Positions 9,675 to 16,640 of a stretch of DNA of 64,000 nucleotides are shown here, piece after piece. This DNA is from Pseudomonas gessardii (lineage in GTDB: Bacteria; Pseudomonadota; Gammaproteobacteria; Pseudomonadales; Pseudomonadaceae). Position 1 is the first letter of the stretch. Each line of letters begins with the position of its first letter. The notes beneath the pieces were generated by a model. The model was given only the letters and a program-made list of their open reading frames with translations, did no database searches and was not told the DNA's origin. A program made the position numbers and the translations under genes. The stretch lies in contig NZ_MNPU01000022.1 of the NCBI RefSeq assembly GCF_001983165.1, positions 30,762 to 94,761 on the forward strand. Direction: 5' to 3'.

Positions 9675-9700
9675 CCCACTTTGTGCCACTTTCCGCCACT
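9675..9700 (-). promoter_or_regulatory. MraZ operator: three direct GTGG(C/G) boxes with 10-bp period
   Basis: On the minus strand GTGGC, GTGGC and GTGGG occur with exact 10-base spacing (plus-strand copies end at 9680, 9690 and 9700). This matches the known MraZ target, repeated TGGGN boxes separated by 5 bases. The boxes lie right after the predicted transcription start of the dcw promoter, where binding would block initiation or escape. Confidence 0.8.
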
Positions 9701-9707
9701 TGCGCAC

Positions 9708-9737
9708 ACTATAGGAATGCGCCCACCACACCGTCAA
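9708..9737 (-). promoter_or_regulatory. Sigma-70-type promoter of the dcw operon
   Basis: Reverse-strand TTGACG (9732-9737) and TATAGT (9708-9713) are separated by 18 bases. Both hexamers are close to consensus. The predicted start near 9701 leaves a leader of about 68 bases before the mraZ GTG and places the three MraZ boxes at roughly +1 to +26. Confidence 0.75.
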
Positions 9738-9986
9738 GGCGCGGATTAAAGGAAAAGCCTTACAGAACGGAGATTTAGGAGCGTAAAAGGAGGAGAAACG
9801 GGAGTTCGGCGATGTTTTTGACTCAACAACCCCAAATAGCTCAAAGAGCTAGAGCTGGAACTTAAAGTAATTTATTAAGAGTAAGATTTTTTCGGTATTA
9901 CGAAGACGCATCTGCCAATGATTTGGCAGGGAGGGATTCTTGCGTTACTACCTGGTTTCTGCCCGAGACTCGTGCAAAAGGAAAAA
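9738..9986. other. Gap between the mraZ promoter and rnpB
   Basis: About 250 bases with no convincing coding frame; it is more AT-rich than the flanks. On the minus strand the rnpB 3' end is followed at once by CACCTTTTTCC. Pairing of the rnpB termini (GAGAGTCGAT with ATCGACTCTC) followed by this T-run could serve as the terminator. Small inverted repeats are present (AGCTCaaagAGCT near 9839; CTGCCAatgatTTGGCAG near 9911), but I assign no function to them. Confidence 0.5.
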
Positions 9987-10341
9987 GGTGGAGAGTCGAT
10001 CTATAAGCCGGGTTCTGTCTTGAACAGTCATTCGTCTACGATGGCCATCACTGGACATCTTTAGCAACCTACCCGGTTCCAGCGCGGGCCACGCCTTGGA
10101 ACCCTATTTGGTCTTGCTCCAAGTGGGGTTTACCTAGCCACGAACTGTTGCCAGTCGCGCGGTGCGCTCTTACCGCACCTTTTCACCCTTACCGGCACCG
10201 AAGTGCTTAGGCGGTTATTTTCTGTGGCACTTTCCGTAGGCTCACGCCCCCCAGGCATTACCTGGCACTTCGCCCTATGGAGCCCGGACTTTCCTCCCCC
10301 CCCTAATTTTCATAGAGGGCAGCGACTGTCCAATCGACTCT
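9987..10341 (-). ncRNA. rnpB: RNase P RNA (M1 RNA), bacterial type A
   Basis: Catalytic RNA that removes 5' leaders from tRNA precursors. The reverse strand begins AGAGTCGATTGGACAGTCGC and carries the universally conserved segments GAGGAAAGTCCGGGCTC (CR-I) near the 5' end, GGTAAGGGTGAAAAGGTGCG in the middle, CCAAATAGGGTTCC, and AGACAGAACCCGGCTTATAG (CR-V) near the 3' end. The two ends pair (GAGAGTCGAT with ATCGACTCTC) as helix P1. Length of about 355 nt is normal. It lies between rsmI and mraZ, as in other pseudomonads. The exact ends are uncertain by a few bases. Confidence 0.97.
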
Positions 10342-10350
10342 CCGCCGCGA

Positions 10351-10379
10351 AGGTTAACGGCACGGCGGCCTTAGAACAA
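10351..10379 (-). promoter_or_regulatory. Probable rnpB promoter
   Basis: Reverse-strand TTGTTC (10374-10379) and TAACCT (10351-10356) are separated by 17 bases, and the -10 box ends 9 bases before the conserved 5' end of the RNA. The position is right for a primary start; the hexamers match consensus moderately. Confidence 0.55.
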
Positions 10380-10436
10380 GTATTAAAAGACAGCATTGCC
10401 ATCATGTTCCGACGCCGTGCGCGTTAAACCCTGGAA

Positions 10437-11309
10437 CTATTCGCTCTTTTGCTTATCAAGCGCGGCCTGATACAACACGTTCTTGCGCACCCCGGTGATT
10501 TCTGCGGCCAGGGCCGCGGCGCGCTTGAGTGGCATTTCCTTGAGCAGCAGGTCCAGCACACGCATCGCTTCGCTGCCCACGGCATCTTCACTTTCCGGCG
10601 CCGTCCAGCCCGCAACCAGCACCACGCACTCACCGCGCTGCTGATTGCTGTCACCCTCGACAAACGCCCGCAGCTCTTGCAGCGGCAGGCCCTTGAGGGT
10701 TTCAAAGGTCTTGGTCAGCTCCCGCGCCAGCAAGGCCAGGCGCTCACCACCAAAGACCAGCTCCATGTCCTGCAGGCACTCGAGGATACGGTGCGGCGCT
10801 TCATAGAAGATCAGGGTGCGCGGCTCTTCCTTCAACAGTTCCAGGCGCGCCCGGCGCCCCACGGCCTTGGCCGGCAGGAAACCCTCGAAGATAAAGCGGT
10901 CGGACGGCAAGCCCGCCGCCGACAAGGCCGCAATCAACGCGCACGCCCCGGGAACCGGGACTACATTGATACCCGCGGCACGTGCCTGACGGACCAGGTG
11001 GTAGCCCGGATCGGAGATCAACGGCGTACCGGCATCGGAAATCAACGCCACGTCATCGCCTGCGAGCAGGCGGGTAATAAAGCGGCTGCCCTCGTCACGC
11101 TCATTGTGCTCATGGCAGGCCGCCAAGGGCGTGGCGATACCGAAGTGCTGCATCAGGCGCAGCGAGTGCCGGGTGTCTTCCGCCGCAATCAACTTGGCTT
11201 CGCGCAACACTTTCAGCGCCCGCGCGCTGATGTCGTCCAGGTTGCCAATGGGCGTCGCCACCACAAAAAGCGAGCCAGCAGTGGAATTCAAAGGACCTGG
11301 AGCAGTCAA
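10437..11309 (-). CDS. rsmI: RsmI, 16S rRNA 2'-O-ribose C1402 methyltransferase
   Basis: SAM-dependent tetrapyrrole-methylase-fold enzyme that 2'-O-methylates C1402, the same nucleotide that RsmH modifies. Motifs are VVATPIGNLDDISARA near the N-terminus, ALISDAGTPLISDPGY, and FYEAPHRI. I place the start at a TTG at 11309 (MTAPGPLNSTAGSL, 290 residues) because GAGG lies 7 bases upstream and because proteins I know from relatives begin similarly. A TTG eight codons further upstream (11333) is the main alternative. It is transcribed divergently from lpoA and toward rnpB. Confidence 0.93.
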   Translation of the reverse strand: MTAPGPLNSTAGSLFVVATPIGNLDDISARALKVLREAKLIAAEDTRHSLRLMQHFGIATPLAACHEHNERDEGSRFITRLLAGDDVALISDAGTPLISDPGYHLVRQARAAGINVVPVPGACALIAALSAAGLPSDRFIFEGFLPAKAVGRRARLELLKEEPRTLIFYEAPHRILECLQDMELVFGGERLALLARELTKTFETLKGLPLQELRAFVEGDSNQQRGECVVLVAGWTAPESEDAVGSEAMRVLDLLLKEMPLKRAAALAAEITGVRKNVLYQAALDKQKSE

Positions 11310-11528
11310 AGCGCACACCTCGATGATTGGCAAAAGCCATATTGTAGCGCGTAGACGTCAAGAAAATGCGCCAACGGGGTCGCGTCCAGACGGTCTGTTT
11401 GCGGTGGTTACTGACACCCTGCAACATTTAAACGATCTAAATAGACGGTTTCACGCCAGTAACATCGCGCCCCGGCCAGTGCTTGGGTACAATTCCACGC
11501 TAATTTGATCGGTATCAGGAACACTTAC

Positions 11529-13340
11529 ATGATCGCTTGCCTGCGGCTGTTCTCTGCCCTCTGCCTTGCTGCCCTGTTGGCGGCTTGCGCCAGCTCGCCC
11601 TCCTCCAGCCTTGGCGAACTCCCACGGACCCCGGATGCCACCATCGAACAGTTGCTCGAACAGGCGACTTCGGCCAAGACCCCGGAACACGCTGCACTGC
11701 TGCGCCTGAGCGCGGCAGACATGGCTTTCCAGCAGAACAATCCAGCACGCTCCGCGCAGATCCTCGCGCAAGTGCCACTGGACAGCCTCAAGCCAGCCGC
11801 CCAGATCTTTGCCAGCACCCTCACGGCAGAACTGGCCATGGGCCGCAACCAGCCCAAGGCAGCGTTGGCGGCGCTGAGCCACCCAAGCCTGCAAAACCTC
11901 AAGGAATTGCCGCCGGAGCAGCAGATCCGCACCGGCACCGTGCATGCTCGCGCCTATGAAGCCGACGGCCAGACCCTGGCCGCCGCCCGCGAACGCGTGG
12001 CCATGGCCCCGTTGCTCACCGGCGATGCCGCCGCGAGCAACCACGAAGCCATCTGGAGCCTGATTGCCGCCGTGCCTGGCGAGCAGCTGCAGGCCAGCGG
12101 CAACCCGGTGCTCGACGGCTGGATCACCCTGGCCCAGGCCATCAAGAACGCCGGCACCCTGGAGCAGCAGCAAGCTGCCATTGATACCTGGCGTGCGCAG
12201 AACCCTGCACACCCGGCGGCGGTGCAACTGCCGACGCCGCTAACCAGGCTCAAGGAGCTGGCCAGCCAGCCCCTGAATAAAATCGCCCTGCTGTTGCCGC
12301 AACAAGGCCCGCTGGCCAGCGTGGCCAAGGCCCTGCGCGAAGGCTTCATGGCCGCGCACTACCAGGCGCAACAGGCCGGGCAGAAGCCACCGGTCATCGA
12401 GGTCTATGACAGCTCACGCGTCAGCTCCCTCGATGAGTTCTACAAGAAGGCCCAGGCTGACGGCGTGCAACTGGTGATCGGCCCGCTGGAAAAGCCGCTG
12501 GTCAAGCAACTCAGCGCCCGCCCGCAATTGCCCATCACCACCCTGGCGCTGAACTACAGCGAGGGCGACCAAGCCCCGGCGCAACTGTTCCAGTTCGGCC
12601 TGGCGGCCGAAGACGAAGCCCGCGAAGTATCGCGTCGCGCCCGCGCTGACGGCCTGCACCGCGCCGCCGCCATGGTGCCCAAAGGCGAATGGGGCGAGCG
12701 CGTGCTCAAGGCCTTCCGCCAGGACTGGGAAGCCAACGGCGGCACCCTGATCGGCGTCGAATATGTCGACCAGCCTGTGGCCCTGGCCCAGCAGATCGCC
12801 GATCTGTTCAAGCTGCGCCAGAGCGAAGGTCGCGCCAAGAGCCTGCAAAGCACGGTTGGCGCGGATGTCGCGGCACAGCCCTCGCGTCGCCAGGATATCG
12901 AGTTCATCTTCCTCGCCGTGACGCCGCAACAGGCCCAGCAGATCAAGCCGACGCTGAACTTCCAGTACGCGGGCGATGTGCCGGTGTATGCCACTTCCCA
13001 CGTGTTCAGTGCCAGTGGCGACAAAAACCAGTACAACGACATGAACGGCATTATGTTCTGTGAAACGCCGTGGCTGCTCAACACCACCGACCCGCTGCGC
13101 AACCAGGTCACCGCACAATGGCCACAAGCCAATGGCAGCCTGGGCCGCCTCTATGCGATGGGCGTAGACGCCTACCGCCTGGCACCACGCCTGGGTCAAC
13201 TCAAGGCGCTGCCCGATACCCGTATCGATGGCCTTTCCGGCAACCTGGGCATGAGCCCAAGCCAGCGGATCGAACGCCAGATGCCGTGGGCCAAGTTTGT
13301 CAGCGGCCAGATCGAACGCCTGCCCGATACCCCGCGCTGA
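11529..13340 (+). CDS. lpoA: LpoA, outer-membrane lipoprotein activator of PBP1a
   Basis: Outer-membrane lipoprotein that reaches through the periplasm and activates the bifunctional peptidoglycan synthase PBP1a. It has 603 residues: a lipoprotein signal peptide with lipobox LAAC (Cys20), an N-terminal helical TPR-like region to about residue 250, then a periplasmic-binding-protein-like (type 1) domain beginning around NKIALLLPQQGPLASVA. The start at 11529 puts the signal peptide at the N-terminus; an upstream TTG at 11505 would add eight residues and weaken it. The stop overlaps the yraN ATG (TGATG). Confidence 0.92.
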   Translation: MIACLRLFSALCLAALLAACASSPSSSLGELPRTPDATIEQLLEQATSAKTPEHAALLRLSAADMAFQQNNPARSAQILAQVPLDSLKPAAQIFASTLTAELAMGRNQPKAALAALSHPSLQNLKELPPEQQIRTGTVHARAYEADGQTLAAARERVAMAPLLTGDAAASNHEAIWSLIAAVPGEQLQASGNPVLDGWITLAQAIKNAGTLEQQQAAIDTWRAQNPAHPAAVQLPTPLTRLKELASQPLNKIALLLPQQGPLASVAKALREGFMAAHYQAQQAGQKPPVIEVYDSSRVSSLDEFYKKAQADGVQLVIGPLEKPLVKQLSARPQLPITTLALNYSEGDQAPAQLFQFGLAAEDEAREVSRRARADGLHRAAAMVPKGEWGERVLKAFRQDWEANGGTLIGVEYVDQPVALAQQIADLFKLRQSEGRAKSLQSTVGADVAAQPSRRQDIEFIFLAVTPQQAQQIKPTLNFQYAGDVPVYATSHVFSASGDKNQYNDMNGIMFCETPWLLNTTDPLRNQVTAQWPQANGSLGRLYAMGVDAYRLAPRLGQLKALPDTRIDGLSGNLGMSPSQRIERQMPWAKFVSGQIERLPDTPR

Positions 13341-13711
13341 TGCCCCCACGCTCCAGCGCACAAAGCGGCAAGGATGCCGAACAACAAGCACTTGAACACT
13401 TGCAGCAACAGGGTCTGCGCCTGCTGGCGCAGAACTGGTTATGTAAACGCGGCGAGCTTGATCTGGTCATGCTTGACGGCGATACAGTAGTATTTGTCGA
13501 AGTCCGCTACAGAAAATACGCACAATGGGGTGGTGCGCTCGCCAGTATCGACGCGCGTAAACGCCAAAAGCTGATACTCGCCGCGCAGTTTTTCCTGCTC
13601 AGTGAACAGCGCTGGGCTGACGCACCCTGCCGTTTCGATGTGGTTGCCATACAAAGCACGCCCCACGGAACCGCTGATCTGCACTGGCTGCGCAATGCCT
13701 TCGACGGCTGA
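13340..13711 (+). CDS. yraN: YraN family protein (UPF0102, endonuclease-like fold)
   Basis: 123-residue protein of the UPF0102 family, related in fold to Holliday-junction resolvases and restriction endonucleases; its biological role is not established. The nuclease-like core is visible as KRGELDLVMLDGDTVVFVEV followed by R-Y-R, with the E, D and E-V-x positions that form the predicted metal site. The ATG overlaps the lpoA stop, so it is translationally coupled to lpoA; lpoA-yraN-gmhA-dolP is a common gene order. Confidence 0.9.
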   Translation: MPPRSSAQSGKDAEQQALEHLQQQGLRLLAQNWLCKRGELDLVMLDGDTVVFVEVRYRKYAQWGGALASIDARKRQKLILAAQFFLLSEQRWADAPCRFDVVAIQSTPHGTADLHWLRNAFDG

Positions 13712-13815
13712 GCACCACCTGGGCAGGTCGGACATCTTCACCGCACACTTTTGCTCTTTGCTTTGCGGGCTGCACATTCGTGTGCCATACAGCCGCGCTA
13801 CTTAAGGTCACACAG

Positions 13816-14409
13816 ATGGACATGCAATCCCGAATTCGCCAGCTTTTCCAGGCCAGTATCGATACCAAGCAACAGGCGATGGACGTACTTGCACCGCACA
13901 TCGAGCAAGCCAGCCAGGTCATGGTCAACGCCCTGCTCAACGAAGGCAAAATGCTTTCGTGCGGCAACGGCGGCTCGGCCGGCGATGCCCAGCACTTTTC
14001 CTCCGAGCTGCTCAACCGCTTTGAGCGCGAGCGGCCGAGCCTGCCGGCTATCGCCTTGACCACCGATTCGTCGACGATCACCTCGATCGCCAACGACTAC
14101 AGCTACAACGAAATCTTTTCCAAACAAATCCGTGCCCTGGGCCAACCGGGCGATGTGCTGCTGGCGATTTCCACCAGCGGCAACTCGGCGAACATTATTC
14201 AAGCGATCCAGGCCGCACATGATCGCGAAATGATTGTCGTAGCCTTGACCGGGCGCGACGGTGGCGGCATGGCCTCGCTGCTGCTGCCCGAAGACGTGGA
14301 GATCCGCGTCCCGGCCAATGTCACCGCACGTATTCAGGAAGTCCATCTGCTGACGATCCACTGCCTGTGCGATCTGATCGACAGCCAACTGTTCGGGAGT
14401 GAAGAATGA
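13816..14409 (+). CDS. gmhA: GmhA, sedoheptulose-7-phosphate isomerase (phosphoheptose isomerase)
   Basis: SIS-domain isomerase that makes D-glycero-D-manno-heptose 7-phosphate, the first step toward the heptose of LPS inner core. It has 197 residues. The phosphosugar-binding stretches SCGNGGSAGDAQHFSSEL near residue 50 and LAISTSGNSANI near 120 are intact. In pseudomonads this gene lies beside yraN and a BON lipoprotein, the position of diaA in E. coli, so a DiaA-like role in replication initiation is an alternative. The start at 13816 (MDMQSRIRQLF) matches homologues. Confidence 0.9.
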   Translation: MDMQSRIRQLFQASIDTKQQAMDVLAPHIEQASQVMVNALLNEGKMLSCGNGGSAGDAQHFSSELLNRFERERPSLPAIALTTDSSTITSIANDYSYNEIFSKQIRALGQPGDVLLAISTSGNSANIIQAIQAAHDREMIVVALTGRDGGGMASLLLPEDVEIRVPANVTARIQEVHLLTIHCLCDLIDSQLFGSEE

Positions 14410-14987
14410 CCGTTAACCGCCTCAGCCTTTTGGCCATCACGCTGTGCCTCGCTATCAGCGGCTGCACCTCGGCCATCACTGCGACCCGCGACACACCGAT
14501 CCAGGACGACCGCGGCACACGTACCTTTGGTAGCAAGATCGATGACTCGCTGATCGAGACCAAGGTCGGCGTCAACGTGGCCAAGGCCGCCCCCGACCTG
14601 GGCAACGGCGCATCGCGTATCGTCGTGACCAGTTTCAACGGCATCGTGCTGCTTGCCGGGCAAACCCCGCGCGCCGAGCTCAAGACCCAGGCCGAACAAG
14701 CCGCTTCGACTGTGCAACGGGTCAAGAAAGTCCACAACGAATTGCAGGTCGCGCAGCCCATCACCCTGCTGGCAATCAGCAATGACGCCGTGCTGACCAC
14801 CAAGATCAAGGCACAGATGCTCACCGACAGCGCAATTCCCGGCTCGCGGATCAAGGTCGTGACTGACAACGGCATCGTCTACCTGATGGGCCTGTTGACC
14901 CAACAGGAAGCCACCCGTGCGACCAACCTGGTACAGGGTGTGTCCGGGGTACAGAAAATCGTGAAGCTGTTCGAGTACATCGACTGA
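14406..14987 (+). CDS. dolP: DolP (YraP), dual-BON-domain outer-membrane lipoprotein
   Basis: Lipoprotein of 193 residues with lipobox ISGC (Cys20) and two BON domains at about 45-113 and 120-190 (GIVLLAGQTPRAE and GIVYLMGLLTQQEA mark the equivalent strand-turns). E. coli DolP sits at the outer membrane and division site, binds anionic phospholipid and supports outer-membrane integrity and BAM function. The ATG overlaps the gmhA stop (ATGA). It ends just before a strong bidirectional terminator. Confidence 0.9.
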   Translation: MTVNRLSLLAITLCLAISGCTSAITATRDTPIQDDRGTRTFGSKIDDSLIETKVGVNVAKAAPDLGNGASRIVVTSFNGIVLLAGQTPRAELKTQAEQAASTVQRVKKVHNELQVAQPITLLAISNDAVLTTKIKAQMLTDSAIPGSRIKVVTDNGIVYLMGLLTQQEATRATNLVQGVSGVQKIVKLFEYID

Positions 14988-14997
14988 TGTAATCACC

Positions 14998-15050
14998 AGC
15001 CACAAAAAAGGGCGCCGTGCATTGACTGCACGGCGCCCTTTTTTGTGGCT
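14998..15050. terminator. Bidirectional intrinsic terminator between dolP and the OmpA-family lipoprotein
   Basis: A perfect inverted repeat of about 24 bp (arms GGGCGCCGTGCA/TGCACGGCGCCC flanked by A-run and T-run) with a 5-base loop. It has a T-run on either strand and lies between convergent genes. Confidence 0.9.
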
Positions 15051-15055
15051 GGCGG

Positions 15056-15817
15056 TTACTGGTACTGCTGGTACGGATTGCCCTGGAACTGGTTGTTCTG
15101 CTGCTGTTGCTGCGCAGGCTGGCCATACTGTTGGCCCGGGATCGGACCGAGGTTGACCTCCACGCGGCGGTTCTGCGCACGACCGTTGACGTCGGCGTTG
15201 CTGGCAATCGGGTTATCCGGGCCGGCTCCACGGGTGGTCAGGTTGGTCGGGCTCACACCTTGGGACGTCAGGTAGTTGGCCACGCTTTGCGCACGCCGCT
15301 GGGACAGGTCCATGTTGAGCTGGCGGCTGCCGGTGCTGTCGGTATAACCCACAATCTGGATGGTGTTCTGGTTGAACTGCTTGAGCGACCCCGCCAGGTT
15401 GTTCAAGGGGGTGTAGAAGCTGCTGGCGATCGCATCGGAGTTAGTCGCAAACGTGATGTTACCCGGCATGATCAGCTTGATCTGGTCACCCTGGCGCTGC
15501 ACCTCGACGCCGGTATTGGCCATGCTTTCACGCAGTTTCTTTTCCTGCTGGTCAGCGTAATAGCCATAACCCGCAGCACCGATACCGGCCACGGCGGCAC
15601 CGATCAGCGCCCCCTTGCCACGGTTATCGTGGTCAATGGCGGCCCCCGCCAACGCGCCAGCCAGCGCGCCGAGGCCGCCGTACTTGGCGGTTTTGCTCAT
15701 ACCTTGTGAACCGCTGCCTGCCTGTCCCTGGCTGCCATCGTAAGGGTTAGGGGAAGCACAGCCCGACAACAGGGCTACCGCAGTGGCAACAACAAGCAGA
15801 CGACGCGAAGTGAACAT
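15056..15817 (-). CDS. OmpA-family lipoprotein with glycine-zipper segment (YiaD/YfiB-like)
   Basis: 253-residue outer-membrane lipoprotein: signal peptide with lipobox LSGC (Cys20), a glycine-rich zipper region at about 45-95 (GGLGALAGALAGAAID, GALIGAAVAGIGAAGYG), then an OmpA C-terminal peptidoglycan-binding domain from about 115 to 235 with IQIVGYTDSTGSRQLNMDLS and the Arg pair of NRRVEV. The tail is Gln/Asn-rich and low complexity. The start at 15817 has AGGAG upstream; further upstream starts would hide the signal peptide. It probably tethers the outer membrane to peptidoglycan. It is convergent with dolP. Confidence 0.88.
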   Translation of the reverse strand: MFTSRRLLVVATAVALLSGCASPNPYDGSQGQAGSGSQGMSKTAKYGGLGALAGALAGAAIDHDNRGKGALIGAAVAGIGAAGYGYYADQQEKKLRESMANTGVEVQRQGDQIKLIMPGNITFATNSDAIASSFYTPLNNLAGSLKQFNQNTIQIVGYTDSTGSRQLNMDLSQRRAQSVANYLTSQGVSPTNLTTRGAGPDNPIASNADVNGRAQNRRVEVNLGPIPGQQYGQPAQQQQQNNQFQGNPYQQYQ

Positions 15818-15983
15818 GAAGGAAGCTCCTACTTTTGCATTCTGTGATGCAGAGGACATTGGCAATGGACCTGTGCCGAGTTTGGAACACGACAAACGGC
15901 AAAAATTCCGTGACCGGCCCCTGCCCTGTAACAAAAGATGGAGGCCGGCACACTTACCTAAACCCTAGCAGAGCCTCGCCAGA

Positions 15984-16628
15984 TCAGGCCCTGACAAACG
16001 GATTTTCGCGCATTTCATCCCCCAGGCGCGTATCCGGGCCGTGCCCTGTCACCACGGTCGCGTCTTCGTCCAGGGTATACAGGCGCTGCTGGATCGAGCG
16101 CACGATGGTCGCCTGGTCGCCGCCCCACAAATCCGTACGCCCTACCCCGCGCCGGAACAAGGTATCCCCGGCGATCAGCAGCTTGGCATCGGCAAACCAG
16201 AAACTCATGGAGCCCGGTGTATGCCCGGGCGTGTGCAAAGCCACGCCGCAGCCACAGGCCAACTCTTCATCATCGGCCAACCAGCGATCCGGCGACGGCA
16301 CCGGAGTGTAGGGCACGCCGAACATCTGGCACTGCATTTCCAGGTTATCCCACAGGAATTGATCGTCCTTGTGCAGGTGCAGTGTGGCGCCGGTCTTCTC
16401 TTTTAATTGGCCAGAGGCCAGGAAATGATCGAGGTGCGCATGGGTGTGGATGATGCTCACCACCTTCAGGCCCAGCGCGTCGAGCCGCGCCAGGATCAGC
16501 TCATGGTTGCCACCCGGATCGACCACGATAGCCTTCTTGCTGATCGGATCACCGATGATCGTGCAGTTGCACTGCAACGGGCCGACGGGAAAAGTTTCAC
16601 GGATCAGTCCAGGGGTTGCGATTTGCAT
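15984..16628 (-). CDS. Metallo-beta-lactamase-fold hydrolase, glyoxalase II-like (YcbL type)
   Basis: 214-residue cytoplasmic enzyme with the zinc-binding motif HTHAHLDH at 61-68, a later H in HTPGHTPGS and D in AGDTLF, and a final H in TGHGPDT, so the metal site is complete. It is shorter than classical glyoxalase II and lacks the extra C-terminal helical domain, as in E. coli YcbL, which hydrolyses S-lactoylglutathione type I. The true substrate here is not shown by sequence. The upstream neighbour on the same strand is the OsmC-YcaO gene, 12 bases away, so they may be cotranscribed. Confidence 0.88.
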   Translation of the reverse strand: MQIATPGLIRETFPVGPLQCNCTIIGDPISKKAIVVDPGGNHELILARLDALGLKVVSIIHTHAHLDHFLASGQLKEKTGATLHLHKDDQFLWDNLEMQCQMFGVPYTPVPSPDRWLADDEELACGCGVALHTPGHTPGSMSFWFADAKLLIAGDTLFRRGVGRTDLWGGDQATIVRSIQQRLYTLDEDATVVTGHGPDTRLGDEMRENPFVRA

Positions 16629-16640
16629 AAGGAATCCCTT

